A stretch of 64,000 nucleotides of DNA from Angelobacter sp036557225 (GCA_036557225.1 DATBHX010000035.1:1-64000); one strand, 5' to 3'; shown: positions 50,518 through 61,785, counted from the stretch's first letter. Notes: generated from the letters alone by a model not told the origin. Program-made: numbers and translations.

Positions 50518-52323
50518 CTAGAGTAGTCCCAGATGGTCAGGATACTTTCCTTGCAGCGAGCTGATGAGCAGCTCAAACTCAGGAAGACCGCGCAGGCTTT
50601 GCAGGCAGGGGTCTTTCAGGAAGTAGGGCCAGCATGCAAATCCCGTGCCGACACTTCGTTCCAGCCAGTCAAACGCGGGCCGTGGCTGCCCTGTCAGCGC
50701 GAGAATGCATGCGATCTGATAGTAGGTGTGGTGGGCGTGGCCGAATGATTTGGGACTGGCGCAGGCGCGGGTCATGCAGTCGAGTGCCTCGCCCGCTTTG
50801 CCGGTCAATGCGCAAAGCACACCTTGCAGGCTGATGACCATCGGATCGTCCGGTGCAAGTTCGAGCGCTTCGTTCACCAATTGTTGAGCCTCTTTCCAAT
50901 CCCCGGTCATCATCGCCGGGTGGCAGGCAAAATAAATCGCGTATTTGCTATTGGGACTTTCTTTGCGCCACACCTCGATCGCCTGCCGCGCCAGCTCATA
51001 TTCACGCTTCCAAACATAGACCTGAACCACGCTTGGGCTGACAGCTTTCTGCGGATGGAAGGGCCGTCCCCGCTCGTACATTTCACGAGCATGATCCAGC
51101 AGACCGATATGCGCCAGAATCGTGCCAAGACGGTTATAGGCATGCGGCAGGTTTGCCTGCAAGCTGAGCGCACGCTTGAGCTCGGCAATCGCTTCCAGAT
51201 GCTGGAAATTCTTTGACGGTCCCCAGACCAGAAAGGCGCGTGCTACGTGCCCTTCCGGCAAGTCCGGCTCGAGTTCAAGCGCGCGCCGGCAATGGAATTC
51301 GGCTTTTTCCAGCCATACGCTGGCTGGGTCACGCTCGAAATGGCGCTTGGCGCAGAGAAATGAAAGTGTGGCATGGGCCAGGGCGAAGGCAGGGTCACGC
51401 GTCACGGCGTTGGTGAGATGATGGATTGCTTTTTCCATTACGGCAGGTTCGCCGGAGGCACTGAGCCGGTAGCCGCTCATGAATTCGGCGTAGGAGAGGG
51501 GATCGCGGCTATAGCGTGGGCGCTGCTGGATGGTCGCGGGAGCCAGCGGCCGGTTGAGCGCTCCCGCAATCTGCTTGGCAATCTCACTCTCCAGGTCGAA
51601 GAGGCGCGTTTCATCGATCTCAGACCTTCTCTTCCAGCGCGGGCCTTGCTGATAGGAATCAAACAGCTCCAGCGAAAGATGCCATTGCCCTTTTGCTGCC
51701 TGAATAGCGCCGTGAACCAGAAACCTGGTTCCCAGGCGAGCTGTGATGTCAGAGGGAGGCATGTCCGGCGGAAGATTCAGCACTGCTGACGTGGGAAGGG
51801 TGTCGATATCCGGCAGATTGCCGAGCCGGGCAACCAGCGCATCTGCAAAACCGAGGCCCAGGCCGCGATCGTCAGTCGCTTTGCCTACGACAGCCAGCGG
51901 CATCACCGCCAGTGACGAGCGCTCGCTTCGCTCACTTGCGTGCTCCGGGCCAGTTGAAGTCAAAGCAGCCTGGTGAAGCTCTGTACGTGGATATTGCGCG
52001 TCAATCAAGCGCACCGGGCCGACAAACCGGTAACCCTTGCCCACAACTGTTTCCAGAAAGCGAGGCTTGTCAGAGTCATCGCCGAGCGCGGTGCGAAGCT
52101 TGCGCACAATATTGTTGAGGTTGCGCTCCGTATCGATGAAGAGATTGGACCGCCAGAGCTTCCTGACAATTTCTTCGCGTGACACCATCTGGTCGCGGCG
52201 ACCGACCAGGAAGATCAGCAGTTCCATCGGCTTCTTTTCCAGTTTCACCCTGTGCCCGGAGCGGCGCAGTTCGTAGCGCCCCAGGTCCAGTTCAACCTCG
52301 CCATGGTGTGGCTTTAAATGCAT
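50518..52323 (-). CDS. winged-helix transcriptional regulator with TPR domain (CadC-like)
   Basis: Protein of 601 residues. Residues 1-105 are an OmpR-type winged helix (LEKKPMELLIFLVGRRDQMV, RNLNNIVRKLRTALGDD, GKGYRFVGPV). No membrane helix follows, unlike CadC. Residues about 140-245 are a TolB-N-like domain (LAVMPLAVVG, GFADALVARLGNLPDI, RFLVHGAIQ). The rest is a TPR array (FALAHATLSFLCAKRHFERD, LPHAYNRLGTILAHIGLLDH). Such regulators are numerous in acidobacteria. It is divergent from a secreted cupin gene (151-bp gap), a possible target. Its stop abuts that of the convergent phosphatase gene (TAG|CTA). Confidence 0.9.
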   Translation of the reverse strand: MHLKPHHGEVELDLGRYELRRSGHRVKLEKKPMELLIFLVGRRDQMVSREEIVRKLWRSNLFIDTERNLNNIVRKLRTALGDDSDKPRFLETVVGKGYRFVGPVRLIDAQYPRTELHQAALTSTGPEHASERSERSSLAVMPLAVVGKATDDRGLGLGFADALVARLGNLPDIDTLPTSAVLNLPPDMPPSDITARLGTRFLVHGAIQAAKGQWHLSLELFDSYQQGPRWKRRSEIDETRLFDLESEIAKQIAGALNRPLAPATIQQRPRYSRDPLSYAEFMSGYRLSASGEPAVMEKAIHHLTNAVTRDPAFALAHATLSFLCAKRHFERDPASVWLEKAEFHCRRALELEPDLPEGHVARAFLVWGPSKNFQHLEAIAELKRALSLQANLPHAYNRLGTILAHIGLLDHAREMYERGRPFHPQKAVSPSVVQVYVWKREYELARQAIEVWRKESPNSKYAIYFACHPAMMTGDWKEAQQLVNEALELAPDDPMVISLQGVLCALTGKAGEALDCMTRACASPKSFGHAHHTYYQIACILALTGQPRPAFDWLERSVGTGFACWPYFLKDPCLQSLRGLPEFELLISSLQGKYPDHLGLL

Positions 52324-52474
52324 ATTGGATTCTGCTAAGCCAATTATGCCACTAATTTCTATTACTTAGAGCGATACATAAAAGATACAAAAGGGCTACC
52401 CCCGCTCGATTGAAAGCGCCGGCCCGGCAGATGATGATGCCCACAAGATTGGAGAGAGACCGAGGAGAACAACC

Positions 52475-52966
52475 ATGAAAAAAGCTCTATTTCTCACGAT
52501 TACGCTGGCTGCCCTGGTGGGCTGGGCAGGACAACAGGTGACGGTTGCCGCCCATCCAGCGACGCACGCAACCAATGCATTTACTCCGGAGACCACCAAG
52601 TGGGGTCCTCCACCGCCTTTTGTGGCGGCGGGCGCACAGTTTGCAGTGTTGGAGGGCGACCCGACGGCCTCAACAGGCGAGTACACCATTCGACTCAAGA
52701 TGCCTGACGGATATCGCATTGCACCACACTGGCACCCGCTGCGGGAAAACGTGACTGTGATTTCGGGAACATTCAAGGTCGGGATGGGAGACACATTTGA
52801 CACGAGCAAGATGGCAGCTTTTCCGGCGGGGAGCTTTGCCTATCTCGATCCCGATATGCATCACTACGCAATGGCGTCAGGCGAAGTTGTGGTGCAGGTC
52901 CATGGGCAGTCGCCGGTACAGTTCAATTATGTAAACCCGAATGACGATCCGAGCCGAAAGAAATAA
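52475..52966 (+). CDS. secreted cupin-domain protein
   Basis: Protein of 163 residues with signal peptide MKKALFLTITLAALVGWAGQ. A single cupin barrel shows APHWHPLRENVTVISGTFKV (metal-binding HxH and a following Glu) and DPDMHHYAMASGEVVVQVHG (third His). This is the ChrR/anti-sigma-like or general small-cupin layout; activity unknown. The ribosome site GAGGAG precedes the ATG. Divergent from the wHTH-TPR regulator, which may control it. Confidence 0.85.
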   Translation: MKKALFLTITLAALVGWAGQQVTVAAHPATHATNAFTPETTKWGPPPPFVAAGAQFAVLEGDPTASTGEYTIRLKMPDGYRIAPHWHPLRENVTVISGTFKVGMGDTFDTSKMAAFPAGSFAYLDPDMHHYAMASGEVVVQVHGQSPVQFNYVNPNDDPSRKK

Positions 52967-53087
52967 TCCATCGGACGGAGGTGAGTGTCAGATGCGGAAG
53001 CGCGGCCAGAGTGGGCCGCGCTTTTGTTTTCGAAAAGCGGTTACCTTGCTCTACAGAGAGCTTGCGTGACGTGTTATTCGATCGACA

Positions 53088-53696
53088 TCACTGGTTTGCG
53101 CCTGTAGAACTGGCACTCGGTTTTTCCGGGTTGACCTTGGCATCAATCTGCTTCGCCTTGCTGAGATGCTTTTCGAGCGTAGGCAGAGTGCTGGTAGCCC
53201 ACTGCTTGATCTCTGGGTCTTTCAGGGTCTGCGTCGCATCCTGAAATTCCTGCACGTCTTTTTGATGGTCTTCCACCATGCCCGCCATGTAGTCCTTGTT
53301 CAGTTGTTTGCCTTGCTCTTTGGAAAGCCTGCTCTCGAGGTCCTTGGCATCGTCGGGCATGCTGTCAGGCAGTGTCAGGTTCTTGGATTGCGCGACCAGT
53401 TGCAGCTTGCTCAATGCATCTGTGTGGTCCTTGACCATCATCTGGGCAAATTGTTTTACGCTGGGGTCCTTGCTCTTGCCAGCGACAAGCTGTCCCAGCT
53501 CGATTTCAGCGCGATTGCCTTGCGCGGCTTTGTTGATGAAATCCTGATCAGGATTGGCGTTGGCAGACGTTGAAGAATTCGGATTGCTGGCAGGCTGGGC
53601 AGAGCTGCTGTTGTCAGGCGTGGCTGCTTTGTTGGTGTTACTGCAGCCAATACACATCATCCCCAGCGCCAGAAGGAACACTAAGCAGTACTTCAT
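53088..53696 (-). CDS. DUF4142 lipoprotein
   Basis: Protein of 202 residues. A lipobox follows the signal core (LGMMCIGC, lipid on the Cys at about 18), then a Ser/Asn-rich spacer. Residues about 48-180 are a DUF4142 ferritin-like helical bundle: DFINKAAQGNRAEIELGQLV, QFAQMMVKDHTDALSKLQLV and HQKDVQEFQDATQTLKD, with the conserved MxxDH. Envelope-located; function of the family is not established. It stands alone, followed by 121 bp without a gene. Confidence 0.88.
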   Translation of the reverse strand: MKYCLVFLLALGMMCIGCSNTNKAATPDNSSSAQPASNPNSSTSANANPDQDFINKAAQGNRAEIELGQLVAGKSKDPSVKQFAQMMVKDHTDALSKLQLVAQSKNLTLPDSMPDDAKDLESRLSKEQGKQLNKDYMAGMVEDHQKDVQEFQDATQTLKDPEIKQWATSTLPTLEKHLSKAKQIDAKVNPEKPSASSTGANQ

Positions 53697-53856
53697 GGGT
53701 TCACTCCTTAACGCGTATTACTGGATGAGATGTAAGCCGGAGAGAACGGGATGGGTGCGGCTGGCTATTCTGGCGAATTCCAAGACAGGACAACGCGACC
53801 CGAAAGAGCGAGACGTCTCATTGAACCTCACGTTGCCCGGATTTTCGTGGCGATCG

Positions 53857-55359
53857 CTAGTTGCGGTTCTCGTAGCTGCGCACAAACTCCACCAGGCTTC
53901 TGACGGCAATGCCAGACGGCCCTTTGGCGATCCAGCTCTTGTTCTCGTCGATCCAGGCGGTGCCGGCGATATCGAGATGGACCCAGGGCGTCTCTTCCGC
54001 GAATTCCTTCAGAAAGACAGCCGCCGTGCTGGCGCCGCCGTAGCGTCCGCCGGTGTTCATGATGTCGGCGATGCTGGAGCGGATCATGTCGAGATATTCC
54101 TGATCGAGCGGCAGCCGCCAGAATTTTTCTCCGGAGCGTTGCAGCGCGCGCGTGAAGTGCTGGTAAACATCTTCGTCGTTGGCGAAGACACCGGCGTTCA
54201 CGCCGCCCAATGCAACCACGCATGCGCCGGTGAGGGTGGCAGCGTCAATCAGGTGTGTGCAACCAAGGGTCTTGGCATAATGCAGACCGTCGGCCAGCAC
54301 GAGGCGACCTTCGGCGTCAGTATTAATGATCTCAATCGACTTGCCGGACATGGCGATCTGCACGTCGCCGGGTTTCTGCGCTTTGCCGCTAGGCATATTT
54401 TCCGTAGCGCAGACAATGCCGATGACTTTGATATTGGGCTTGAGCAGGGCAATGGCGCGCATGGCGCCGATCATGGCCGCGCCACCGGCCATGTCATATT
54501 TCATCTTTTCCATGCCGTCGGCGGGCTTGATGGAGATGCCGCCGGTATCAAAGGTGATTCCTTTGCCCACCAGGCCAAGCACCGGCTTTTGCGGCGCGCC
54601 CTGCGGTTCATAAGTCATCACGATCAGCCGCGGCTCTTCGTCGGAGCCCTGGGCCACACTCCAGAAGGCGCCCATCTTCATGGCCTTGATCTTGTCCGGC
54701 CCCATCAGCTCACATTTCAGGCCGACGCTGTCACACATTTTCTTCGCGCGATCGGCCAGCATGGTCGGAGTGAGCCGGTTGCTGGGCTCATTGACCAGTT
54801 CGCGGGTGAAATTCTGCGAATCGCCGATGATCCGCGCCTGCTCGAGCGCGCGCTGAAGTTTTGCCTGATCTGAACCGGCGGGCGCAACCACGGTGACATC
54901 TTTCATGCTGTAATCTTTGCGGTCGCTGCGATAGGTATCAGGATCGTAGTCGGCTACCAGAGCGCCTTCCACCGTGGCGCGCAAGGCGTCTTCTGCGCTG
55001 CTCGAAAGCTCCGGCAGCGCGAAAGCGCAGCTCTTGATCATACGGGGCTTGAGCGTACGCAGGGCCGTGCCCGCGGCTTTACGGACCTCCACGTGGGTGA
55101 AGTTTTTCACCTTGCCTGCGCCAATCACCAGCAGCCTTTTGGCTTTGAGCCCTTGGGGCCGGTGCAGCAGGACGGCCTCATAGGCCTTGCCGGTGAGTTC
55201 TCCGCTTGAGACCAGGTCGGCCACAGCTTTTTCCAGCGCGGGATCCTTGACGGTGAGGCGGGGCTCGCTTTTTTGGTTCGTTCCGTGGTCCAGGGCAGTG
55301 GTGACGAGGCACTCGGTCTCAACTTCGGCGAAGTTCGCGACGATCAGGCGTGTATCCAT
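53857..55359 (-). CDS. pepA: leucyl aminopeptidase (M17)
   Basis: Two-metal cytosolic aminopeptidase of 500 residues. Metal and active-site residues are in LGLVGKGITFDTGGISIKPA (Lys, Asp), MKYDMAGGAAMIG (Asp) and the signature NTDAEGRLVLADGL (Asp, Glu, Arg). The N-terminal macro-like domain starts MDTRLIVANFAEVETECLVT. Family members also bind DNA in some bacteria; nothing here shows that. It is 39 bp downstream of smpB on the same strand, so the two are probably cotranscribed. Confidence 0.95.
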   Translation of the reverse strand: MDTRLIVANFAEVETECLVTTALDHGTNQKSEPRLTVKDPALEKAVADLVSSGELTGKAYEAVLLHRPQGLKAKRLLVIGAGKVKNFTHVEVRKAAGTALRTLKPRMIKSCAFALPELSSSAEDALRATVEGALVADYDPDTYRSDRKDYSMKDVTVVAPAGSDQAKLQRALEQARIIGDSQNFTRELVNEPSNRLTPTMLADRAKKMCDSVGLKCELMGPDKIKAMKMGAFWSVAQGSDEEPRLIVMTYEPQGAPQKPVLGLVGKGITFDTGGISIKPADGMEKMKYDMAGGAAMIGAMRAIALLKPNIKVIGIVCATENMPSGKAQKPGDVQIAMSGKSIEIINTDAEGRLVLADGLHYAKTLGCTHLIDAATLTGACVVALGGVNAGVFANDEDVYQHFTRALQRSGEKFWRLPLDQEYLDMIRSSIADIMNTGGRYGGASTAAVFLKEFAEETPWVHLDIAGTAWIDENKSWIAKGPSGIAVRSLVEFVRSYENRN

Positions 55360-55398
55360 AAATGGCTTGCGGGCTCCTTATTTATATGAGGCTCTAAC

Positions 55399-55926
55399 TT
55401 ATGCTTTTCTCGACCGTGCAATCGCTTCTCTGGCTTCTTTATCGGCGGTGCGACGGCGTTCGGTCTCGCGTTTGTCCCAGCTCTGTTTGCCTTTGGCCAG
55501 AGCAATCTCACACTTGATCTTTCCGTTCTTGAAATACATGCGCGTGGGAACCAGAGTATATCCGCGTTGCTGAGACTTGGCTTGAAGCTTGCGCAATTCG
55601 TCGGAATGGACCAGCAACTTGCGTGTGCGCTCGGGCGTGTGGGCGGCATACCCGGCGTTTTCATAGGCGCCGATGTGGGCGTTCAAGAGCCACAATTCAC
55701 CATCTTTTAATAGAGCGTAACCATCTTTCAGGTTGGCGCGCCCGGCGCGGACTGATTTCACCTCAGAGCCGGTGAGCACGATGCCTGCTTCGAGGCGGTC
55801 TTCAAGGAAATAATTGTGGCTGGCGGCGCGGTTTACCGTGGCGTCGCGCTCGCCGGAAGCGATGGGATCGCGCTTGCCGTTTTTCGGCTTGTTGGGTTCG
55901 GTCTGATGCGTAGTGTGACGCGCCAT
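55399..55926 (-). CDS. smpB: SsrA-binding protein
   Basis: Partner of tmRNA in ribosome rescue. The protein of 175 residues has NRAASHNYFLEDRLEAGIVL, TGSEVKSVRAGRANLKDGYA and LLNAHIGAYENAG in the OB-fold, and the basic C-terminal tail (GKQSWDKRETERRRTADKE) that enters the decoding site. The N-terminus is about 20 residues longer than usual and basic. No tmRNA gene was found next to it. Confidence 0.96.
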   Translation of the reverse strand: MARHTTHQTEPNKPKNGKRDPIASGERDATVNRAASHNYFLEDRLEAGIVLTGSEVKSVRAGRANLKDGYALLKDGELWLLNAHIGAYENAGYAAHTPERTRKLLVHSDELRKLQAKSQQRGYTLVPTRMYFKNGKIKCEIALAKGKQSWDKRETERRRTADKEAREAIARSRKA

Positions 55927-56019
55927 AGCAGAAAATTGTCTCTGACCACAAACTTTTTATGCTAACACAGCGCAAATCCGGATACGAAAGTCGTTCTAGT
56001 TATGCACCGGATTTGGGTG

Positions 56020-56025
56020 TATAAT
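56020..56025 (+). promoter_or_regulatory. possible -10 element of the secretin/pseudopilin operon
   Basis: GTGTATAATCT 108 bases before the secretin start contains a perfect TATAAT. No clear -35 is seen. The leader from about 56033 to 56132 was checked for a known riboswitch pattern and none was recognised. Confidence 0.4.
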
Positions 56026-56132
56026 CTGGCTTCCAAAAGGTCTGGTTTCGGGTAGGAAAGACGGGTAGTTCCCCCACCATTTCCCTGAAAAACAAGGACT
56101 TAGGCAAGAGCCAACAGCAGCACAGGAGCGTA

Positions 56133-58517
56133 ATGAGGAAGGTAACGGCAAGCCTCACCATTGTATTTCTTTTCGCGGCTATTTTGTCCGCCGCGGATGC
56201 AGCCAAAACTCTCTGGCAAAAGGGCGTGAAAGCTGAGGCGCGCGAGGACTATGAGGCTGCGTTTGAAGCCTACAAAGCCGCCTATCAGGCCAAGCCGGAA
56301 GAGCTGAAGTATCGCGTTTCCTATGAACGCATCCGTGTACTGGCTTCTGCCAGCAAGGTCAAACGGGGACAAAAGCTGCGCGATCAGGGCAATCTTCAGG
56401 ATGCGTTGACGCTCTTCCAGCAGGCAGTAGAGATCGATCCGGGCAACGACATGGCGGCGCAGGAAGTCCGGCGCACGCAGGAGATGCTGCGGAAGAAGCC
56501 CTCTGGTGGCGGAGAAGCAGCGGCTCCGGCGCCGCAGCGTGAAGAAGTAGACCCATTGCGGCAGCGCCTCGAGAACTCCAGCGGCCCAGTGGCGCTCGCA
56601 CCGCTGCCTGAAGCGCCCATCAGCGCCCTGGAAATGACCAACGACACCAAGGTCGCGTATGAGACGATTGCCAAACTGGCCGGGGTCAACGTGTTGTTTG
56701 ATCCTGATTACACTCCGCGACAGGTCACTCTGCGTCTGCACAACGTAAGCCTTCAGGAAGCGCTGGATATTCTGGCTCTGCAATCACGTACTTTTTGGCG
56801 TCCGGTTACGCCCAACACAATTTTTGTCGCCCAGGATACGCAGGCCAAGCGCCGCGAACTGGAGCAGAACGTAGTCAAGACTTTTTATCTGGGCAACGTC
56901 TCCACGCCGACCGACCTGCAGGACATCGTCAACGCCATCCGTACCGTGCTGGAAGTGCAGCGCATTCAGCAGATTCCTTCGCAGAACGCCATCGTCATCA
57001 AAGGAACTCCGGACCAGCTGGCGCTGGCCTCAAAAATGATCGACGACATCGACAAATCAAAGCCGGAGGTGATTGTTGACGTTGTAGTAGCGCAGGTGAG
57101 GCGCGACAAGCTGCGTAACCTGGGAATCACGCCGCCGCAGAACGCTCAAGTGGCGCTGCAGAGCACCACTACGACGAGCACGACCTCGGGCGGTACCACC
57201 ACAACGACAAGCGCTGCTCCCAACCTGAATTTCAACGACCTGCAGCACCTGAATTCCACCAATTACGCGGTGACGATCGATTCGTTGAAAGCGGTTGCGG
57301 TGCTCTCTGATGCCGATACCAAGATCATGCAGAGCCCGCGCATACGCGCCACGGACAACGAAAAGGCGACGCTGACCATCGCCGATAAGATTCCGATTGC
57401 CACCGGTTCGTTCGGAACGCCGCTGGGCGTCGGTACGGCTGTGGGCGCCGTGGGCGTGAACACCCAGTTTACCTACACCGATGTCGGCGTGAAGATGGAG
57501 ATACAGCCGCGCGTCCACCCTGACGGCGAAGTCACGCTGAAGTTGTCGATGGAAATCTCCAACCTGAACGGATCGGAGACCATCGGCGGTATCACTCAGC
57601 CGATTATCAGTACGCGCAAAGCAGAACAGGTCATTCGCCTCGCAGATGGTGAGATCAACCTTCTTGGCGGCATTCTGGAAGTCCAGGACACCAAGACCGT
57701 AAGCGGAACTCCGCTGCTGGGCGAAATACCGATTTTGAAGTACCTGTTTACTTCCACGCAAAAAGAGCACATCACCAACGAACTGGTTTTCCTGCTGGTA
57801 CCGCATGTTGTCCGTGGACAGGAACTGAACGACCTGAACCGCCGCGCGTTCGACGTAGGCACAGGCAGCGGAATCGATCTGCGCATCGCCGCGAAGCCGG
57901 CAGCGCCGGCACCTGCAGCCCCGGCGCCGGTGAATGCGGTGGCACAGCCGCAGGCCGCTCCGGCAACGCCAGCCCGTCAACAAGTAGTGCCGACGCCAAC
58001 CGGTCAGCAGCCATTAGGACCTGCTCCGCCGCCTATGCCAGCGCAACAGCAGCAAACAACGGTTCCAAGCCAGTCTTCGGCGCAGCAAACGCTCAAGCCC
58101 GGCCAGGTAGGTCTGAGGCTTGATCCTGGCAATCTGTCACCGCAGCAGGGGAGCAGCTTCAACGTGTCAGTGACGCTGGCGCACGGACAAGACATTGCCG
58201 CGGTACCGATTCAGATCAGCTACGATCCCAACAAAGTCCAATTCACCGGCGTGACCAACGGCGAATTCCTGGCTAAGGACGGTCAGCAGGTGGTTTTGGT
58301 CCACCGCGACGACGCCGCCGCGGGCAAGGTGAACATCACGGCAACGCGTCCATTGGGCACGGAAGGCATCTCGGGCGATGGTACGGTCTTCAACCTGGTG
58401 TTCACGGCCAAGGGCAAGGGAACCAGCTTGATTTCGATTTCGCTTCCGGGAGCTCGCAACAGCCAGAACCAGCCGCTGGAAGTGCAGGGATCGCAGGCTT
58501 CAATCACGGTAAACTAG
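56133..58517 (+). CDS. GspD/PilQ-type secretin with C-terminal cohesin domain
   Basis: Outer-membrane secretin of 794 residues. After a signal peptide (about 1-22, ILSAADA) come two tetratricopeptide-like repeats (about 25-130), N0/N1-type domains (TKVAYETIAKLAGVNVLFDP, VVKTFYLGNVSTPTDLQDIV, IPSQNAIVIKGTPDQLALAS), a Thr-rich loop near residue 345, and the secretin core with VGVKMEIQPRVHPDGEV and GGILEVQDTKTVSGTPLLGE. A Pro/Gln/Ala-rich linker (about 585-650) leads to a cohesin-type domain (VGLRLDPGNLSPQQGSSFNV, VPIQISYDPNKVQFTGV). Three pseudopilin-type genes follow, so it belongs to a type II secretion or pilus-like machine. The ATPase and platform genes are not in the window. Confidence 0.9.
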   Translation: MRKVTASLTIVFLFAAILSAADAAKTLWQKGVKAEAREDYEAAFEAYKAAYQAKPEELKYRVSYERIRVLASASKVKRGQKLRDQGNLQDALTLFQQAVEIDPGNDMAAQEVRRTQEMLRKKPSGGGEAAAPAPQREEVDPLRQRLENSSGPVALAPLPEAPISALEMTNDTKVAYETIAKLAGVNVLFDPDYTPRQVTLRLHNVSLQEALDILALQSRTFWRPVTPNTIFVAQDTQAKRRELEQNVVKTFYLGNVSTPTDLQDIVNAIRTVLEVQRIQQIPSQNAIVIKGTPDQLALASKMIDDIDKSKPEVIVDVVVAQVRRDKLRNLGITPPQNAQVALQSTTTTSTTSGGTTTTTSAAPNLNFNDLQHLNSTNYAVTIDSLKAVAVLSDADTKIMQSPRIRATDNEKATLTIADKIPIATGSFGTPLGVGTAVGAVGVNTQFTYTDVGVKMEIQPRVHPDGEVTLKLSMEISNLNGSETIGGITQPIISTRKAEQVIRLADGEINLLGGILEVQDTKTVSGTPLLGEIPILKYLFTSTQKEHITNELVFLLVPHVVRGQELNDLNRRAFDVGTGSGIDLRIAAKPAAPAPAAPAPVNAVAQPQAAPATPARQQVVPTPTGQQPLGPAPPPMPAQQQQTTVPSQSSAQQTLKPGQVGLRLDPGNLSPQQGSSFNVSVTLAHGQDIAAVPIQISYDPNKVQFTGVTNGEFLAKDGQQVVLVHRDDAAAGKVNITATRPLGTEGISGDGTVFNLVFTAKGKGTSLISISLPGARNSQNQPLEVQGSQASITVN

Positions 58518-58523
58518 TAGTAG

Positions 58524-59021
58524 ATGAAATTGAGAGGCATAGATCGATTGAGCGTCTGGACGCGGCAAAAAATCGCCGGCCAGCGTGGCGTCACCCTGAT
58601 GGAAATGATCGTGGTGATCACGATCCTGCTGATCCTGATGGGCGCTGCGGTGCCAGTCATGAAAGTTACGGTGAGGCGCCAGCGGGAAACCGACTTAAAG
58701 CGCGCGCTGTGGGAAATGCGCTCCGCTATTGATCGCTACAAGGACGCAGCGGACCGCAATGCGTTTCAGGTGAAGCTGGGAACCGAAGGGTATCCGCCGG
58801 ACCTGGATACGCTGGTGAATGGGGTGGAGATCGCGGGAGGAAAGAAGCTTCGCTTCCTGCGCCGTATTCCCACCGATCCCATGACCGGAAACACGGATTG
58901 GGGGCTGCGCTCCATGCAGGATGATCCACAGTCAGATTCATGGGGCGGCCAGAACGTTTTTGATGTTTACACCAAATCCACGGGTACGGGGCTGAACGGC
59001 ACGAAATATAAGGACTGGTAA
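58524..59021 (+). CDS. type II secretion/pilus pseudopilin, GspG-like
   Basis: Protein of 165 residues with a class III signal: a basic leader of 22 residues ending QRG, then VTLMEMIVVITILLILMGAA, with Glu at +5 for prepilin peptidase. The mature part has RETDLKRALWEMRSAIDRYK and FLRRIPTDPMTGNTDWGLRS, the Pro-rich loop of GspG-type major pseudopilins. It starts six bases after the secretin stop and ends four bases before the next pseudopilin. Confidence 0.88.
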   Translation: MKLRGIDRLSVWTRQKIAGQRGVTLMEMIVVITILLILMGAAVPVMKVTVRRQRETDLKRALWEMRSAIDRYKDAADRNAFQVKLGTEGYPPDLDTLVNGVEIAGGKKLRFLRRIPTDPMTGNTDWGLRSMQDDPQSDSWGGQNVFDVYTKSTGTGLNGTKYKDW

Positions 59022-59025
59022 AGCT

Positions 59026-59433
59026 ATGATTCGTCCAACAAGATCCCTGCGGCAACGCGGCTTTACGTTGATTGAACTGATCATCGTGTGTGCGATGATC
59101 GGCATTTTGCTGGGCGTGATGGTGCCGGTCTACAAGACGCATATTGTGCATGCCAAGGAAGCCGTCCTAAAGCAGGACCTCTACAACATGCGCACGGCCA
59201 TTGACCAATACACCCAGGACAAAGGCAAAGCGCCGCAGGAATTGAGTGAAATCGTGTCCGCCGGCTATCTCCATGCCATTCCCCAGGACCCGTTTACGCA
59301 ATCGGCAGAGACCTGGCAGGTAGTGCAGGAAGATGTGATGGAGAGTATCGATCAGACGGCGCCGGGAATCACCGATGTAAAAAGCGGATCGAGCCTGACC
59401 AGCACCGACGGAACGGCGTATAGCAGCTGGTGA
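59026..59433 (+). CDS. GspG-like pseudopilin
   Basis: Protein of 135 residues. Leader MIRPTRSLRQRG is followed by FTLIELIIVCAMIGILLGVM with Glu +5, a standard prepilin peptidase site. The mature part has KEAVLKQDLYNMRTAIDQYT and PQELSEIVSAGYLHAIPQDP, as in GspG, and ends GTAYSSW. The next gene is a close paralogue of its mature part. Confidence 0.9.
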   Translation: MIRPTRSLRQRGFTLIELIIVCAMIGILLGVMVPVYKTHIVHAKEAVLKQDLYNMRTAIDQYTQDKGKAPQELSEIVSAGYLHAIPQDPFTQSAETWQVVQEDVMESIDQTAPGITDVKSGSSLTSTDGTAYSSW

Positions 59434-59442
59434 AGTGTTGGC

Positions 59443-59838
59443 ATGACACGAAGACAGCGCAAGGCATCAATCATATATGCCGCCCTCTTCGTGTTCGTGC
59501 TTCTGGGATGGATGATTTTTGATCGATTGTATATTGCTCCAAAGGAAGCTGTGCGCGCCCGCGAAGCGGTGTTGAAGCAGGATCTTTACGGCATCCGTAC
59601 AGCCATCGATCAATACACCCAGGACAAAGGTAAAGCTCCCCAAGAACTGAATGACATTGTATCGGCGGGCTATCTCCGCGCCATTCCCAAAGATCCATTC
59701 ACGAACACGGCAGATAGCTGGCAGGTGGTGCAGGAAGATATTCTTACACCTATTGAACAGACTCCACCGGGCATTACTGACGTAAAAAGCGGATCAACCC
59801 AGATCAGCTCTGAAGGAAATGCCTACAGCGACTGGTAG
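59443..59838 (+). CDS. pseudopilin paralogue without a prepilin signal
   Basis: Protein of 131 residues whose residues from about 37 onward closely repeat the preceding gene (REAVLKQDLYGIRTAIDQYT, PQELNDIVSAGYLRAIPKDP, PGITDVKSGSTQISSEGNAY). The N-terminus is different: MTRRQRKASIIYAALFVFVL and then LGWMIFDRLYIAPKE, an ordinary membrane anchor without the Gly/Phe site or Glu +5. It therefore should not be processed by prepilin peptidase nor enter a pilus in the normal way. It could cap, regulate or nucleate the pseudopilus, or be a decaying duplicate; the frame is intact. Confidence 0.82.
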   Translation: MTRRQRKASIIYAALFVFVLLGWMIFDRLYIAPKEAVRAREAVLKQDLYGIRTAIDQYTQDKGKAPQELNDIVSAGYLRAIPKDPFTNTADSWQVVQEDILTPIEQTPPGITDVKSGSTQISSEGNAYSDW

Positions 59839-59986
59839 GGCGCCGTTTCAGTCGCGTCGCTCCAAACCACTTCTGATATTTCTTACTTCAGATTCTTTAG
59901 CTCCTCTAACGGCGTTTCGCCACAACCTGACCTCACTGCGCGGCTTATCTCATCCATAGCTGCTTCAATCCTGCTACCATTTCCCT

Positions 59987-61693
<1,707 letters not shown>

Positions 61694-61785
61694 AAGTCCG
61701 ATCGCAGTTGATCGAGTTTATTCCGTGATTCGTACTCGCTTCTTTTCTCCGTGCTTCCGTGCCTCCGTGGTACTTTTGATTCAAG

